Shown: positions 32,415 to 41,481 of the stretch, in pieces
Position numbering within the stretch: position 1 is the stretch's first letter
Layout of the letters: the number at the start of each line of letters is the position of its first letter
Assembly (NCBI RefSeq): GCF_900109665.1
Contig: NZ_FOAO01000004.1
Location: forward strand, 62,001 to 126,000
Origin: Blastococcus sp. DSM 46786
Lineage (GTDB): Bacteria; Actinomycetota; Actinomycetes; Mycobacteriales; Geodermatophilaceae
DNA length: 64,000 nucleotides
Direction of reading: 5' to 3'
Position numbers and translations under genes: made by a program
The notes under the pieces: model-generated
Databases searched by the model: none
What the model was told of the DNA's origin: nothing
What the model saw: only the letters and a program-made list of their open reading frames with translations

Positions 32415-32942
32415 GTGGTCGACGACATCGTGTTCTGGGGGCTGGCGGTCGTCGCCGTCGCCTCGGGGATCGCCGTCTTCCGCGTGGACTCGATGGCGCG
32501 GGCGACCTACGCGCTCGCCGTCTCCTTCGTCGCCGTCGGGCTGGCGCTGCTGCTGTTCGGCCTGGACTACCTGGGCGTCGTCGTCGTCCTGATGATGGTG
32601 ATGGAGATGGCGATCATGGCCATCTACATGATCATGTTCATGGGGATGAACCCCGCGCTCATGCCGATGAGCATGGTGCACGGGAAGCGGACGTCGCTCG
32701 CCGTCGCGGGGCTGACCTTCGCCGTGCTGGCCGCCGGCATCCTGCTGGTCGACTGGCCGGAGCGCCGCGGTGCGCCCGCCGCCGACCTCACGCTCGCCGT
32801 CGGCCGGGCGGTCATGGGCGGCAAGATGCTGGTGATGATGACCGTGAGCGCGGTCCTCTTCGCCACGATCGTCTCCGCCCTGGTCCTGGCCCTCCCCCGC
32901 GGCCGCTACGACGACGACCCCGCGGACGAGGCGGCGTCGTGA
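32415..32942 (+). CDS. nuoJ: NADH-quinone oxidoreductase subunit J homologue, Met-rich
   Basis: A 175-residue membrane protein with five transmembrane segments in NuoJ arrangement. TM3 (about residues 55-80) is extraordinarily rich in methionine with an added glutamate: LMMVMEMAIMAIYMIMFMG, then MNPALMPMSMVHGK. In typical NuoJ this is the pi-bulge helix with a conserved tyrosine; a Tyr is kept. It starts with GTG one base after the nuoH stop. The Met cluster is not found in canonical NuoJ and may line a hydrophobic or copper-tolerant path. Confidence 0.85.
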   Translation: MVDDIVFWGLAVVAVASGIAVFRVDSMARATYALAVSFVAVGLALLLFGLDYLGVVVVLMMVMEMAIMAIYMIMFMGMNPALMPMSMVHGKRTSLAVAGLTFAVLAAGILLVDWPERRGAPAADLTLAVGRAVMGGKMLVMMTVSAVLFATIVSALVLALPRGRYDDDPADEAAS

Positions 32943-33241
32943 CCCTGCAGACCGTTCTCCTGGTGGCCGCCGCGCTGTTCTGCGTGGGGCTCTACGGCGC
33001 CATCTCCCAGCAGGTCGTCGTCATGGTGATGATGGGCCTGGAGCTGATGCTCAACGGCGTCATCCTCGCCGCCGGCGCCTTCTGGTGGTTCCTCTCCCCT
33101 GCGCCCGACGGGCAGGTCCTGCTGCTGGTCGTCATCACGGCGATGACCGTGGAGATGGCCATGGGTTTCGCCGTCGCCACCCTGCTGCACCGCTCCCGCG
33201 GGTCGGACATGACCGACATGGCCACGGACCTGTCCCGGTGA
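32939..33241 (+). CDS. nuoK: NADH-quinone oxidoreductase subunit K homologue
   Basis: A 100-residue, three-helix protein of the normal NuoK length. Both channel glutamates are retained: MGLELMLNGVILA in TM2 and ITAMTVEMAMGFAVA in TM3. NuoK forms part of the first half-channel next to NuoJ and NuoN. GTG start overlaps the nuoJ stop (GTGA). The retained glutamates argue that the complex still moves protons. Confidence 0.92.
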   Translation: MTLQTVLLVAAALFCVGLYGAISQQVVVMVMMGLELMLNGVILAAGAFWWFLSPAPDGQVLLLVVITAMTVEMAMGFAVATLLHRSRGSDMTDMATDLSR

Positions 33242-35157
33242 CCGCGCTGCTCTGGGCGCTCGTCGTGCTGCCCGCGGTCGTCGGTGCGCTGCTGTGCGGA
33301 GCCGGTCGCCGGGCGGACCGGGTGGCGCCGGCCGTCGCCGTCGGCACCGCCGGCCTGGTGCTGGCCGCGGCGATCGCGGTCGCCGTGTCGCGGCCGGCGG
33401 TCTCCGTGCCGTTCCTGCCGGGCGCGGACCTGGGCCTCGCGGTGGACGCGCTCACCGCCGTGGTGCTGCCCGCCGTCGCCGCGGTCACCCTGCTGGTGCT
33501 CGTCTTCTCGGCCGGCGAGATCACCGGCGCCCGGGGCCGGTTCTTCGGCCTCATGCTGCTGTTCGAGGCGGCCGTCGCGCTCACGACCGTCGCCACCACG
33601 CTGCCCGCGCTGCTGTTCGCCTGGGAGGTCATGGGCGCCACCTCCTACGCGCTCATCGCCTTCTCCTGGCGCGATCCCGACCGGGTCGGCGCGGGGACCA
33701 CCGCGTTCCTCACCACCCGGGCGGCCGACCTCGGCCTGTACGTCGCGGCCGGCGCGGCCCTGGCCGGTGGCGCCGGGCTGGGGCTCGACCGGCTGGCGGA
33801 CGCCGGGGGGCCGTGGCTGGACGTCGTCGCCGCGGGCGTGCTCGTCGCCGCCCTGGGGAAGGCGGCGCAGCTGCCCTTCTCGTTCTGGCTGTCGCGGGCG
33901 ATGGAGGGGCCCAGCCCGGTCAGCGCCCTGCTGCACTCCGCGGCGATGGTGGCGATGGGCGGCTACCTCCTGCTGCGCACCGCGCCCCTGCTCGCGGCCA
34001 GCGGCTGGGCCGACGACGCCGCCGCCTGGGTGGGCGCTCTCACGGCGGTCGCCCTGGGCGCCGTGGCGGTGGCCCAGCGGGACCTCAAGCAGCTGCTCGC
34101 CGCCTCCACCGCGGCGCAGCTCGGCTACGTGGTCCTGGCCGCCGGTGTCGCCGCCGTCTCCGGGGGCGCCGCCCACCTGGTGGCCCACGCGTCCACCAAG
34201 GCGCTGCTGTTCCTCGCCGCCGGCGCGTGGCTGTCGGCGCTGGGCACCAAGCAGCTGCCCGCGCTTCGCGGGGCCGCCCGCCGCTGGCCGGTCGTCGGCG
34301 TTCCGGCCGCGGTCGGCGCGCTCTCCCTGGCCGGGGTCGTACCGCTGTCGCTGTGGGCCAGCAAGGACGAGGTCCTCGCCGTCGCGCGGGAGCACTCGCT
34401 GCCGCTGTACGTGGTGGGCCTCGCCGGCGCCGCGCTCTCGGCCGCCTACGCGGGCAAGGTGCTGTGGATCCTCTGGCGCCGGCCTCCTGCCGCCGCCGAG
34501 AGCGGGTACGACACCGAGCGCCCGGGCACCCGGCAGGTCGGCGGGCTGCAGCAGGCGCCGCTGGGCGTCCTCGCCGCCGGCGCCGCCGTGCTGGGCCTGC
34601 TCGTCTGGCCGCCGGTGGGCACGGCGATCCGCACGGCCCTGGGCGAGACCGGCCTGCCCCGCCCGTCCGTGCTCGAGATGGTCCTCTCCGCCGTCCTGGC
34701 GGTCGGGGTGGTGCTGGCCGTGGGCCGCCTGCCCCTGCCCGAGCCCCGCTGGGCGGCGGGCTGGCTCGGCCTGGGGACGGCGACGCAGGTCGTGGCGGTG
34801 CGCCCGGTGCTGCGGCTGGCCGAGGCCCTCGCCCGGTTCGACGACCGGGTGCTCGACCGGTCGGTCACGGCGGCGGCCGTCGCCGTGCGGGGCGCGGCAG
34901 GCGGCTTCGCCCGGTTCGACGACCGGGTGCTCGACCGCGCCGTCGAGGCGACCGGGACCGGCGGCGTCCGGGCCGCCCGGGGGGCCGCGGTCGCCGACAC
35001 CACCGGCTTCGACGGGGCCGCCGAGGGCGTGGCCGCGGCGCTGCGCCGGCTCGGCGACCTGCTCCGGCGGACGCAGACCGGTCAGCTCCACCAGTACTAC
35101 GTCCAGGCCGCCGTGGTGCTCGCCGCCGCGCTGGCGCTCCTCCTCCTGACGAGGTGA
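33238..35157 (+). CDS. nuoL: NADH-quinone oxidoreductase subunit L homologue
   Basis: A 639-residue antiporter-like subunit with about 16 transmembrane segments. TM5 glutamate (LLFAWEVMGATSYALIAF), TM7 lysine (LGKAAQLPFSFWLSRAMEGP with PSPVSALLHSAAMV) and the later HASTKALLFLAAG are all intact, so it should translocate protons. The C-terminal region that forms the long lateral helix carries a 26-residue tandem duplication with RFDDRVLDR twice. GTGA overlap with nuoK. Confidence 0.95.
   Translation: MTALLWALVVLPAVVGALLCGAGRRADRVAPAVAVGTAGLVLAAAIAVAVSRPAVSVPFLPGADLGLAVDALTAVVLPAVAAVTLLVLVFSAGEITGARGRFFGLMLLFEAAVALTTVATTLPALLFAWEVMGATSYALIAFSWRDPDRVGAGTTAFLTTRAADLGLYVAAGAALAGGAGLGLDRLADAGGPWLDVVAAGVLVAALGKAAQLPFSFWLSRAMEGPSPVSALLHSAAMVAMGGYLLLRTAPLLAASGWADDAAAWVGALTAVALGAVAVAQRDLKQLLAASTAAQLGYVVLAAGVAAVSGGAAHLVAHASTKALLFLAAGAWLSALGTKQLPALRGAARRWPVVGVPAAVGALSLAGVVPLSLWASKDEVLAVAREHSLPLYVVGLAGAALSAAYAGKVLWILWRRPPAAAESGYDTERPGTRQVGGLQQAPLGVLAAGAAVLGLLVWPPVGTAIRTALGETGLPRPSVLEMVLSAVLAVGVVLAVGRLPLPEPRWAAGWLGLGTATQVVAVRPVLRLAEALARFDDRVLDRSVTAAAVAVRGAAGGFARFDDRVLDRAVEATGTGGVRAARGAAVADTTGFDGAAEGVAAALRRLGDLLRRTQTGQLHQYYVQAAVVLAAALALLLLTR
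34829..34937 (+). repeat. 78-bp-period internal duplication in nuoL
   Basis: An identical 31-bp stretch occurs at 34829-34859 and 34907-34937 (period 78 bp, 26 codons), encoding ARFDDRVLDR twice. It lies in the region of the lateral helix and keeps the frame. Confidence 0.8.
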
Positions 35158-36650
35158 CCGTGCTCAGCCTGATCGTCTTCCTCCCGCTGGCCGCCGCGGT
35201 CGTGCTCGGGGCCGCGCGGGCCCTGCCCGACGCGGTGTCGCGGTGGACGTGGCTCGGGGTGACCGTCGCCGAACTGGCGCTGGTCGCCGTGCTGGTCGCC
35301 GGCTACGACACCCCTCCCGACGGCGGGCTGGCCTGGGAGGAGCGCCTGCGCTGGATCCCGTCGGTGGGCAGCAGCTACCACGTCGGGGTCGACGGGCTCT
35401 CGCTGCCGCTGGTCGCCCTGACCGCCGTCGTCTTCTGCGCCTGCGCGGTCCACGCGCTGAAGGATGCGCGCCGCCCCCGCGCCCAGGCCGCGCTCTTCCT
35501 CTTCCTGCAGTCGACCTGCCTGGGGCTGTTCGTCGCCCAGGACCTGATCCTGTTCTTCGTCTTCTTCGACCTGTCGATCGTCGGCATGTACTTCGTCATC
35601 GCCGGCTGGGGCCACGGCGGCGCCGCACGGTCGGCCCTGAAGTTCTTCCTCTACACGTTCCTCGGCAGCCTGGCGCTGCTGGTCGGCTTCATCGGCCTCT
35701 ACCTCGCCGCGGACCCGCACACCTTCGACATCCCCGAGCTCGTCGCCGCGGCGCCGCTGGCCGACGACGCCGTGGCCGGGGCCTGGGTGCTCGGGGCGAT
35801 CCTGCTCGGCCTCGCCGTCAAGACGCCGACCGTGCCCTTCCACACCTGGCTCCCGCCCGCGCACACCGACGCGCCGGCGATCGGCTCGGCGGTGCTGGCC
35901 GGGATCCTCCTGAAGATGGGGACCTACGGGTTCGTCCGCATCGCCATGCCCGCCCTGCCCGACGCGTGGCAGGCCTGGGCATGGGTGGTGCTCACCGTCG
36001 GCGTCGTCTCCGTCCTCTACGGCGCCCTCGTGGCGCTGGCCCAGACCGACGTGAAGCGGATGATCGCCTACACCTCGGTCAACCACATGGGCTACGTGCT
36101 CGTGGCCGTCGGCGCCGCGGGTGTGGTGGCCGACGGGGCCCAGGAGGCCCGCGAGCTGGCGGTGACCGGCGCGGTCACCCAGATGGTGAGCCACGGGCTG
36201 ATCACCAGCGCGTTGTTCCTCCTGGCCGGGGTGCTCCACGACCGCGTCGGCAGCTACGCGATGGCCGACTTCGGTGGCCTCGCCGCGCCGGCCCCCCGGT
36301 ACGCGGGCCTCTTCGCGGTCGGCGCCTTCGCGTCGCTGGGGCTGCCGGCGTTCAGCGGTTTCGTCGCCGAGTTCCAGATCTTCGCCGGCAGCATCGGCGC
36401 CACCTGGTTCGCGGTGCTCGCCGTCCCCGGCATCCTGCTCACCGCGGCGCTGTTCCTGCGCGCCTACCAGCGGTTGTTCACGGGGCCGACCGCCGGCCGG
36501 GCGGAGGGCTTTCCCGACCTGCGCACCCACGAACTGCTGCCCGTCGGCGGGCTGCTGCTGCTGTCGCTGCTGATCGGCGTGGTGCCCTGGCCGCTGCTGG
36601 ACCTCATCGCACCGGCGGCGGAGACCGTCGTCGGCCTGGTCTCCCGGTAG
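35154..36650 (+). CDS. nuoM: NADH-quinone oxidoreductase subunit M homologue
   Basis: A 498-residue antiporter-like subunit with about 14 transmembrane segments. The TM5 site reads LFFVFFDLSIVGMYFVIAG, so Asp139 replaces the near-invariant glutamate. The TM7 lysine region LLGLAVKTPTVPFHTWLPPA followed by HTDAPAIGSAVLAGILLKMG is normal. Later blocks DVKRMIAYTSVNHMGYV are present. A carboxylate is kept, so pumping is plausible. GTGA overlap with nuoL. Confidence 0.95.
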   Translation: MTVLSLIVFLPLAAAVVLGAARALPDAVSRWTWLGVTVAELALVAVLVAGYDTPPDGGLAWEERLRWIPSVGSSYHVGVDGLSLPLVALTAVVFCACAVHALKDARRPRAQAALFLFLQSTCLGLFVAQDLILFFVFFDLSIVGMYFVIAGWGHGGAARSALKFFLYTFLGSLALLVGFIGLYLAADPHTFDIPELVAAAPLADDAVAGAWVLGAILLGLAVKTPTVPFHTWLPPAHTDAPAIGSAVLAGILLKMGTYGFVRIAMPALPDAWQAWAWVVLTVGVVSVLYGALVALAQTDVKRMIAYTSVNHMGYVLVAVGAAGVVADGAQEARELAVTGAVTQMVSHGLITSALFLLAGVLHDRVGSYAMADFGGLAAPAPRYAGLFAVGAFASLGLPAFSGFVAEFQIFAGSIGATWFAVLAVPGILLTAALFLRAYQRLFTGPTAGRAEGFPDLRTHELLPVGGLLLLSLLIGVVPWPLLDLIAPAAETVVGLVSR

Positions 36651-36656
36651 CCGCCC

Positions 36657-38063
36657 GTGCACAAGGAACCGCTGGCGCTGCTCCCCGAGATCTGCCTGCT
36701 GGTCGGCGCCGTCACCACCCTGCTCGCCGGATCCTTCCTCCCGCGCGAGCGGCAGTGGGGTGCGCGCCTCGTCGCCACGGCGGCCCTGGTCGCGGCCGGG
36801 ATCACGGCCGCCGTCGCCCTCGCCGACCCCGCGCGGACCGTCTACGGGGGGACCTTCGCCGTCGACACCGCCACCGGCGCCGTCCGGCTGGTGGTCGCCG
36901 CCGCCACGCTGCTGGTCATCGGCCTCGGCGTCGACGAACTGGCCGGCACCCGCCGCGAGAGCGAGACCTACGCGCTGCTGCTGCTCGGCGCGCTCGGCGC
37001 CACCGTGATGGGCAGCACCACCGACCTGCTGGTGCTGGCCGTCGCCTTCCTGCTCGGCAGCATCCCGCTGTACGGGCTGGTCGGGATGCTGCGCTCGCCC
37101 GGCGCCGCCGAGGCCGCGCTCAAGACCTACCTGCTGGGCGCCCTGTTCGGCATCCTGCTGCTGCTGGGCACGACCGTGCTCTACGGGCTGGGCGGGGCCA
37201 CCGCGTACGCGGGGCTCGCGACCGGGCTGGAGGGCGCCCCGGTGGCTGCGCTCGCCGTCGGCCTGCTGGGGGTGCTGGCCGGTCTGGTGTTCAAGGCCGG
37301 GGGCGTACCGGGGCACTTCTGGGTGCCCGACGCCGCGCAGGCGGCGGGGACGCCGGCGGCCGCCTTCCTCACCACCGTGCCCAAGGTCGGCGCGCTGGTG
37401 GCGGTCTTCCGGCTGGTCGACGTGCTGCCCGGGTCCGCGGACTGGCCGCTGCTGGTCGCCGTGCTCGCCGCGGTCACCATGACGCTGGGCAACCTGGCGG
37501 CGTTCGCGCAGTCCGACGTCCGGCGGCTGCTCGGCTGGTCCACCGTCAGCCAGGTCGGCTACCTGCTGCTGCCCGTGGCCGTCGCCGGCCGCACCGGCGA
37601 GGCGCTGCCCGCGCTGCTGTTCTACCTGGGCGCCTACGCGGTCACCAACCTCGCCGCGTTCGCCGTCGTCGCCGCCGTCCCCGACCGCCGGGGCCTCGAG
37701 GAGTCCCGCGGTCTCGCCACGGCCTCCCCGTGGCTGGCCGGCGCGCTGGTGGTCGCGCTGCTGGGCCTGGTCGGCACCCCGCCGACGGCGGTGTTCGTCG
37801 GCAAGCTGACGGTCTTCACCGCCGCCTGGGACGGCGGGCTGGCCTGGCTGGTCGTGGTGGCCGCCGCGAACACGGTCGCCAGCCTCTTCTACTACCTCCG
37901 CTGGCTCGCGCCGGTGTTCCGCCGTCCGGAGGAGGATGCCGGGGACGGCGGCACCAGGCCCTTCGCCGCGGTGGCCGCGGTGCTGGCCGCCGCCTGCATC
38001 CTCGGGCTGGGCCTGGCCGCCGGTGCCGTCCTGCCGCTGCTGGACGGCCCGCTCGCACGATGA
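36657..38063 (+). CDS. nuoN: NADH-quinone oxidoreductase subunit N homologue
   Basis: A 468-residue antiporter-like subunit. The TM5 region reads AVAFLLGSIPLYGLVGML, where Leu132 occupies the place of the conserved glutamate of the E-L-x-S-x-x-x-Y motif. The TM7 lysine (LVFKAGGVPGHFWVPDA) and TM8 lysine (TTVPKVGALVAVFRL) are kept, as is DVRRLLGWSTVSQVGYLLLP. It is the last gene of the operon, 6 bases after nuoM, and is followed 3 bases after its stop by a strong hairpin. Confidence 0.93.
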   Translation: MHKEPLALLPEICLLVGAVTTLLAGSFLPRERQWGARLVATAALVAAGITAAVALADPARTVYGGTFAVDTATGAVRLVVAAATLLVIGLGVDELAGTRRESETYALLLLGALGATVMGSTTDLLVLAVAFLLGSIPLYGLVGMLRSPGAAEAALKTYLLGALFGILLLLGTTVLYGLGGATAYAGLATGLEGAPVAALAVGLLGVLAGLVFKAGGVPGHFWVPDAAQAAGTPAAAFLTTVPKVGALVAVFRLVDVLPGSADWPLLVAVLAAVTMTLGNLAAFAQSDVRRLLGWSTVSQVGYLLLPVAVAGRTGEALPALLFYLGAYAVTNLAAFAVVAAVPDRRGLEESRGLATASPWLAGALVVALLGLVGTPPTAVFVGKLTVFTAAWDGGLAWLVVVAAANTVASLFYYLRWLAPVFRRPEEDAGDGGTRPFAAVAAVLAAACILGLGLAAGAVLPLLDGPLAR

Positions 38064-38065
38064 GT

Positions 38066-38089
38066 GCGCGCCGCGCCGGGGCGGCGCGC
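38066..38089 (+). terminator. Hairpin terminator after nuo-like operon
   Basis: GCGCGCCGC-GCCGGG-GCGGCGCGC, a perfect 9-bp stem beginning 3 bases after the nuoN stop, with no strong T run. It separates the nuo-like operon from egt. Confidence 0.65.
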
Positions 38090-38097
38090 GATTCGAG

Positions 38098-38125
38098 TTG
38101 CTGAACGCCCGCCGGTCGGCAGGAT
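38098..38125 (+). promoter_or_regulatory. Candidate promoter of egt operon
   Basis: TTGCTG (38098-38103), a 16-base spacer and CAGGAT (38120-38125). It would start transcription near 38132, about 76 bases before the egtA GTG. Confidence 0.4.
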
Positions 38126-38207
38126 GGACGACGCACGTGGACGGCGACCGCCGAGTCGCCCCCGCACCGACCCGCGGTCGACGTCGACCGGTCCGGACCT
38201 GGAGGGG

Positions 38208-39482
38208 GTGACCCGCCTGACCGCCGTACCCGCCGCACCGGACGTCGTCCTCGACGTCGGCCAGGTGACCGAGCGGATCACCCGGACGGCGCTCAGCCCC
38301 GGCCCGACCGGCCGGGTCGGCCTGGAGCTCGAGGCGCTGCTCGTCGAGCGGACCGACCCCGGCAGGCGCGTCCCCTGGGACCGCGTCACCGACGTCCTGG
38401 CCGGGGCGGGGCCGCTGCCCGGCGGCAGCCGCATCACGCTGGAACCGGGTGGCCAGATCGAGCTCTCCGGTCCGCCGGCCGGGGACGTGACCGCGGCGGT
38501 GACGGCGCTGCGCGCCGACCGCGCGGTCCTCGCCGGCGCCCTGGCGGCGGACGGCCTGGAGCTGGCGGTCCTCGGCAGCGATCCGCTGCGCCTTCCGCAC
38601 CGGCTGAGCCCAGCGCACCGCTACGCGGCGATGCAGGAGCACTTCGCCGCCGCCGGCTGCGCGGGCGCCGGGCTGAGCATGATGACCGGCACCGCGTCGC
38701 TGCAGGTCAACCTGGACGCCGGGCCGGCCGACGGCTGGGCGGCCCGGGTCGCCCTGGCCCACCAGCTGGGCCCGGTGCTGGTCGCGGTCTCGGCCTGCTC
38801 ACCCGTGGCCGCCGGTCGCCCGGGCGGCTGGCGGTCCTGCCGCCAGCGGATCTGGGGCGACCTGGACCAAGCCCGCTGCGGGCCGGTGCTCACCGGCGAG
38901 GACCCGGCCCGCGAGTGGGCCGCCTACGCGCTGGCCGCCCCGGTGATGCTCGTGCGCGATCCGACCACGGGACGCGCCGAGCCGGTGCGCACGCGGACGT
39001 CCCTGGGCGACTGGGTGGCGGGCACCGTCCCGCTGGGCGGGCGCAGGCCGACCTGGGACGACGTCGACTACCACCTCACCACCCTCTTCCCGCCCGTCCG
39101 CCCGCGCGGCTACCTCGAGATCCGCTACCTGGACGCCGCCCCGGAGCCGTGGTGGCCGGCCCTCGCCGCGGTGACCGCGACGCTCCTGGACGACCCGGTC
39201 GCCGCCGGCCGGGCGGCCGTGGCCAGCGCCCCGGTCGCCGGACGGTGGAGCGACGCCGCCTGCCTGGGCCTGGCCGACGCCGCGCTGCGCACCGCCGCGG
39301 TCGGCTGCCTGTCCGCCGCGCTCGACGCCGTGCCCCAGGCGCTCCGCGACGACGTCGCCGCCCTGCTCGCCCTGGTCGAGCGGGGACGCAGCCCCGGGGA
39401 CGCCGTGCTCGCCGCCGCCGGCTCGGCCGATCCGATCGCTCTCCTCCGTGCCGCCACCGATCTCCCCGAGGCATCCCGATGA
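38208..39482 (+). CDS. egtA: Ergothioneine biosynthesis glutamate-cysteine ligase EgtA
   Basis: A 424-residue ATP-dependent gamma-glutamylcysteine synthetase of the actinobacterial EgtA type. [12 protein letters not shown] holds the metal/ATP acids, [15 protein letters not shown] is the substrate-binding signature, and [13 protein letters not shown] and [11 protein letters not shown] complete the family core. It makes gamma-Glu-Cys, the sulfur donor for EgtB. The GTG at 38208 is a best guess: GGAGG is only 2 bases ahead, and an ATG at 38124 is also open but its extra residues are low complexity. First gene of egtABCD. Confidence 0.9.
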   Translation: MTRLTAVPAAPDVVLDVGQVTERITRTALSPGPTGRVGLELEALLVERTDPGRRVPWDRVTDVLAGAGPLPGGSRITLEPGGQIELSGPPAGDVTAAVTALRADRAVLAGALAADGLELAVLGSDPLRLPHRLSPAHRYAAMQEHFAAAGCAGAGLSMMTGTASLQVNLDAGPADGWAARVALAHQLGPVLVAVSACSPVAAGRPGGWRSCRQRIWGDLDQARCGPVLTGEDPAREWAAYALAAPVMLVRDPTTGRAEPVRTRTSLGDWVAGTVPLGGRRPTWDDVDYHLTTLFPPVRPRGYLEIRYLDAAPEPWWPALAAVTATLLDDPVAAGRAAVASAPVAGRWSDAACLGLADAALRTAAVGCLSAALDAVPQALRDDVAALLALVERGRSPGDAVLAAAGSADPIALLRAATDLPEASR

Positions 39483-40774
39483 CCCACCCCTCGCCCCCGT
39501 CGTCCCTGCGCGAGCGCCTGGCCGGCGACCTGGCCGCCGCCCGCGCCCGCACCCTGCTGCTCACCGACCACGACGAGCCCGAGCTGCTGCGCCAGCACAG
39601 CCCCCTGCTCAGCCCGCTCGTGTGGGACCTCGCGCACATCGGCCAGCAGGAGGACCTGTGGCTGCTGCGCGCCGGGGATGCCCGCCGGACCGGTCTGCTG
39701 CCCCCCGACGTGGAGGCGCTCTACGACGCCTTCACCCATCCGCGGGCCGGCCGCGCGAAGCTGCCGCTGCTGCCGCCCGTGGAGGCCCGCGGCTTCTGCT
39801 CCGAGGTGCGCGGCCGGGTGCTGGACCGGCTCGACCGCCTGGACGACGGGGACGACCCGTTCGACTTCGCGATGGTGGTCAGCCACGAGCAGCAGCACGA
39901 CGAGACGATGCTGCAGGCGCTGAACCTGCGGACGGGTCCGCCGCTGCTCGGCGCCGGCTCATCGCTGCCGCCCGGCCGTCCCGGGGTGGCCGGCACGTCG
40001 GTGCTGGTCCCCGGCGGGCCCTTCGTGCTGGGCGTGGACCCCGCCGAGGAGCCGTTCTCGCTGGACAACGAGCGGCCGGCGCACCGGGTCGACGTCCCGG
40101 CCTTCCGCATCGGGCGGGTGCCGGTGACCAACGCCGAGTACGCCGGATTCGTCGCCGACGGCGGGTACGCCCAGCCCCGGTGGTGGTCGGAGCGCGGCTG
40201 GCGGCACCGCACCGAGGCCGGCCTGGAGCGGCCGCAGTTCTGGGGGCCGGACGGCACCCGGACCCGGTTCGGGGTGGTCGAGGAGCTGCCGCCCGACGAG
40301 CCGGTGCAGCACGTCACCTTCTTCGAGGCCGAGGCCTACGCCGCCTGGGCCGGTGCCCGGCTGCCCACCGAGGTGGAGTGGGAGAAGGCCGCGGTCTGGG
40401 ACCCGGCGGCCGGCCGGCGGCGACGGTTCCCGTGGGGGGCGGCCGAGCCGGCCGGGGCCCTGGCCAACCTGGGCGGGGCGGCGCTGCGCCCAGCCCCGGT
40501 CGGCGCGTACCCGGCCGGCGCCTCCGCGTACGGCGTCGAGCAGCTGATCGGGGACGTCTGGGAGTGGACCTCCTCGCCGTTCCTCCCGTGGCCCGGCTTC
40601 CGGCCGATGCTCTACGCCGACTACTCGGCCCCGTTCTTCGGCGGCGACTACCGAGTGCTGCGCGGGGGCGCCTGGTCGGTGGCCCCCTCCATCATCCGGC
40701 CGAGCTTCCGCAACTGGGACCACCCGGTCCGCCGGCAGGTCTTCAGCGGCTTCCGGCTGGCCTGGGACGCCTGA
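39479..40774 (+). CDS. egtB: Ergothioneine sulfoxide synthase EgtB
   Basis: A 431-residue non-haem iron enzyme. An N-terminal DinB-like domain carries the iron ligands ([10 protein letters not shown] and [12 protein letters not shown], the H-x3-H pair), and a C-terminal formylglycine-generating-enzyme-like domain has [29 protein letters not shown] and VLRGGAWSV. It joins gamma-Glu-Cys (or Cys) to hercynine with O2. The ATG overlaps the egtA stop (ATGA). Family-typical length. Confidence 0.96.
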   Translation: MTHPSPPSSLRERLAGDLAAARARTLLLTDHDEPELLRQHSPLLSPLVWDLAHIGQQEDLWLLRAGDARRTGLLPPDVEALYDAFTHPRAGRAKLPLLPPVEARGFCSEVRGRVLDRLDRLDDGDDPFDFAMVVSHEQQHDETMLQALNLRTGPPLLGAGSSLPPGRPGVAGTSVLVPGGPFVLGVDPAEEPFSLDNERPAHRVDVPAFRIGRVPVTNAEYAGFVADGGYAQPRWWSERGWRHRTEAGLERPQFWGPDGTRTRFGVVEELPPDEPVQHVTFFEAEAYAAWAGARLPTEVEWEKAAVWDPAAGRRRRFPWGAAEPAGALANLGGAALRPAPVGAYPAGASAYGVEQLIGDVWEWTSSPFLPWPGFRPMLYADYSAPFFGGDYRVLRGGAWSVAPSIIRPSFRNWDHPVRRQVFSGFRLAWDA

Positions 40775-40776
40775 CC

Positions 40777-41481
40777 GTGTGCCGCCACCTCGCCTGGCTG
40801 GGACAGCCGCGGTCCCTGGCCGAGCTGGTCCTCGAGCCGCCGTCCTCGTTGCTGGTGCAGTCGTGGGCGCCGCGGCGGCAGCGCCACGGCACGATCAACG
40901 CCGACGGGTGGGGCGTGGGCTTCTGGGCGGCGGGGCACGACGGCCCGGTCCGGTGGCGGTCCCCCCGGCCGATGTGGGCCGACCCGTCCTTCGCGTCGGT
41001 GGCCCCGGTGCTGCGCTCCGGCTGCGTCGTGGCCGCGGTGCGCTCGGCCACCGTCGGCATGCCGCTGGAGGAGAGCGCCGTGGCGCCGTTCACCGACGGG
41101 CGCGCACTGGTGTCGCACAACGGCCGGGTGGACCGGGCTGCGCTGCCCGCGGTGCGGGACGCGGAGTCCACCGTCGACAGCGCCCTGCTCGCCGCCCTGG
41201 TGTTCGACCGGGGGCTCGACGCCCTGGGCGACGTCGTCCGGGAGGTGGCCGGACGCGATCCGGCCGCCCGGCTGAACCTGCTGGCCGCGGACGGCGCACG
41301 GTTGCTGGCCACCACCTGGGGCGACACGCTGTCGGTCCTCGTCACGCCGGCCGGCACGGCACTGGCCAGCGAGCCGTGGGACGACGACCCGTCGTGGTCC
41401 GACGTCCCCGACCGCCATCTCGTGGAGGTGACGCCGGACGGCGTCGCGCTCGTCCCCCTCGACCCACCGGAGCCGACGTGA
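40777..41481 (+). CDS. egtC: Ergothioneine biosynthesis class II amidase EgtC
   Basis: A 234-residue N-terminal-nucleophile amidohydrolase. Cys2 directly after the start (GTG TGC CGC, then HLAWLG) is the nucleophile, confirming the GTG start. [11 protein letters not shown] and [11 protein letters not shown] are glutamine-amidotransferase class II signatures. It removes the glutamate from gamma-glutamyl hercynylcysteine sulfoxide. Two bases after egtB; overlaps egtD by GTGA. Confidence 0.95.
   Translation: MCRHLAWLGQPRSLAELVLEPPSSLLVQSWAPRRQRHGTINADGWGVGFWAAGHDGPVRWRSPRPMWADPSFASVAPVLRSGCVVAAVRSATVGMPLEESAVAPFTDGRALVSHNGRVDRAALPAVRDAESTVDSALLAALVFDRGLDALGDVVREVAGRDPAARLNLLAADGARLLATTWGDTLSVLVTPAGTALASEPWDDDPSWSDVPDRHLVEVTPDGVALVPLDPPEPT

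Noticed and set aside
34829-34937. The nuoL duplication as a phase-variable repeat
   Set aside because: Only two copies with a period divisible by three; no frame switching would result.
35097-38762. A minus-strand open frame of about 1,220 codons under nuoM-nuoN-egtA
   Set aside because: The composition is His/Gln/Arg/Gly-rich with no family match and it is wholly opposite strongly conserved genes.
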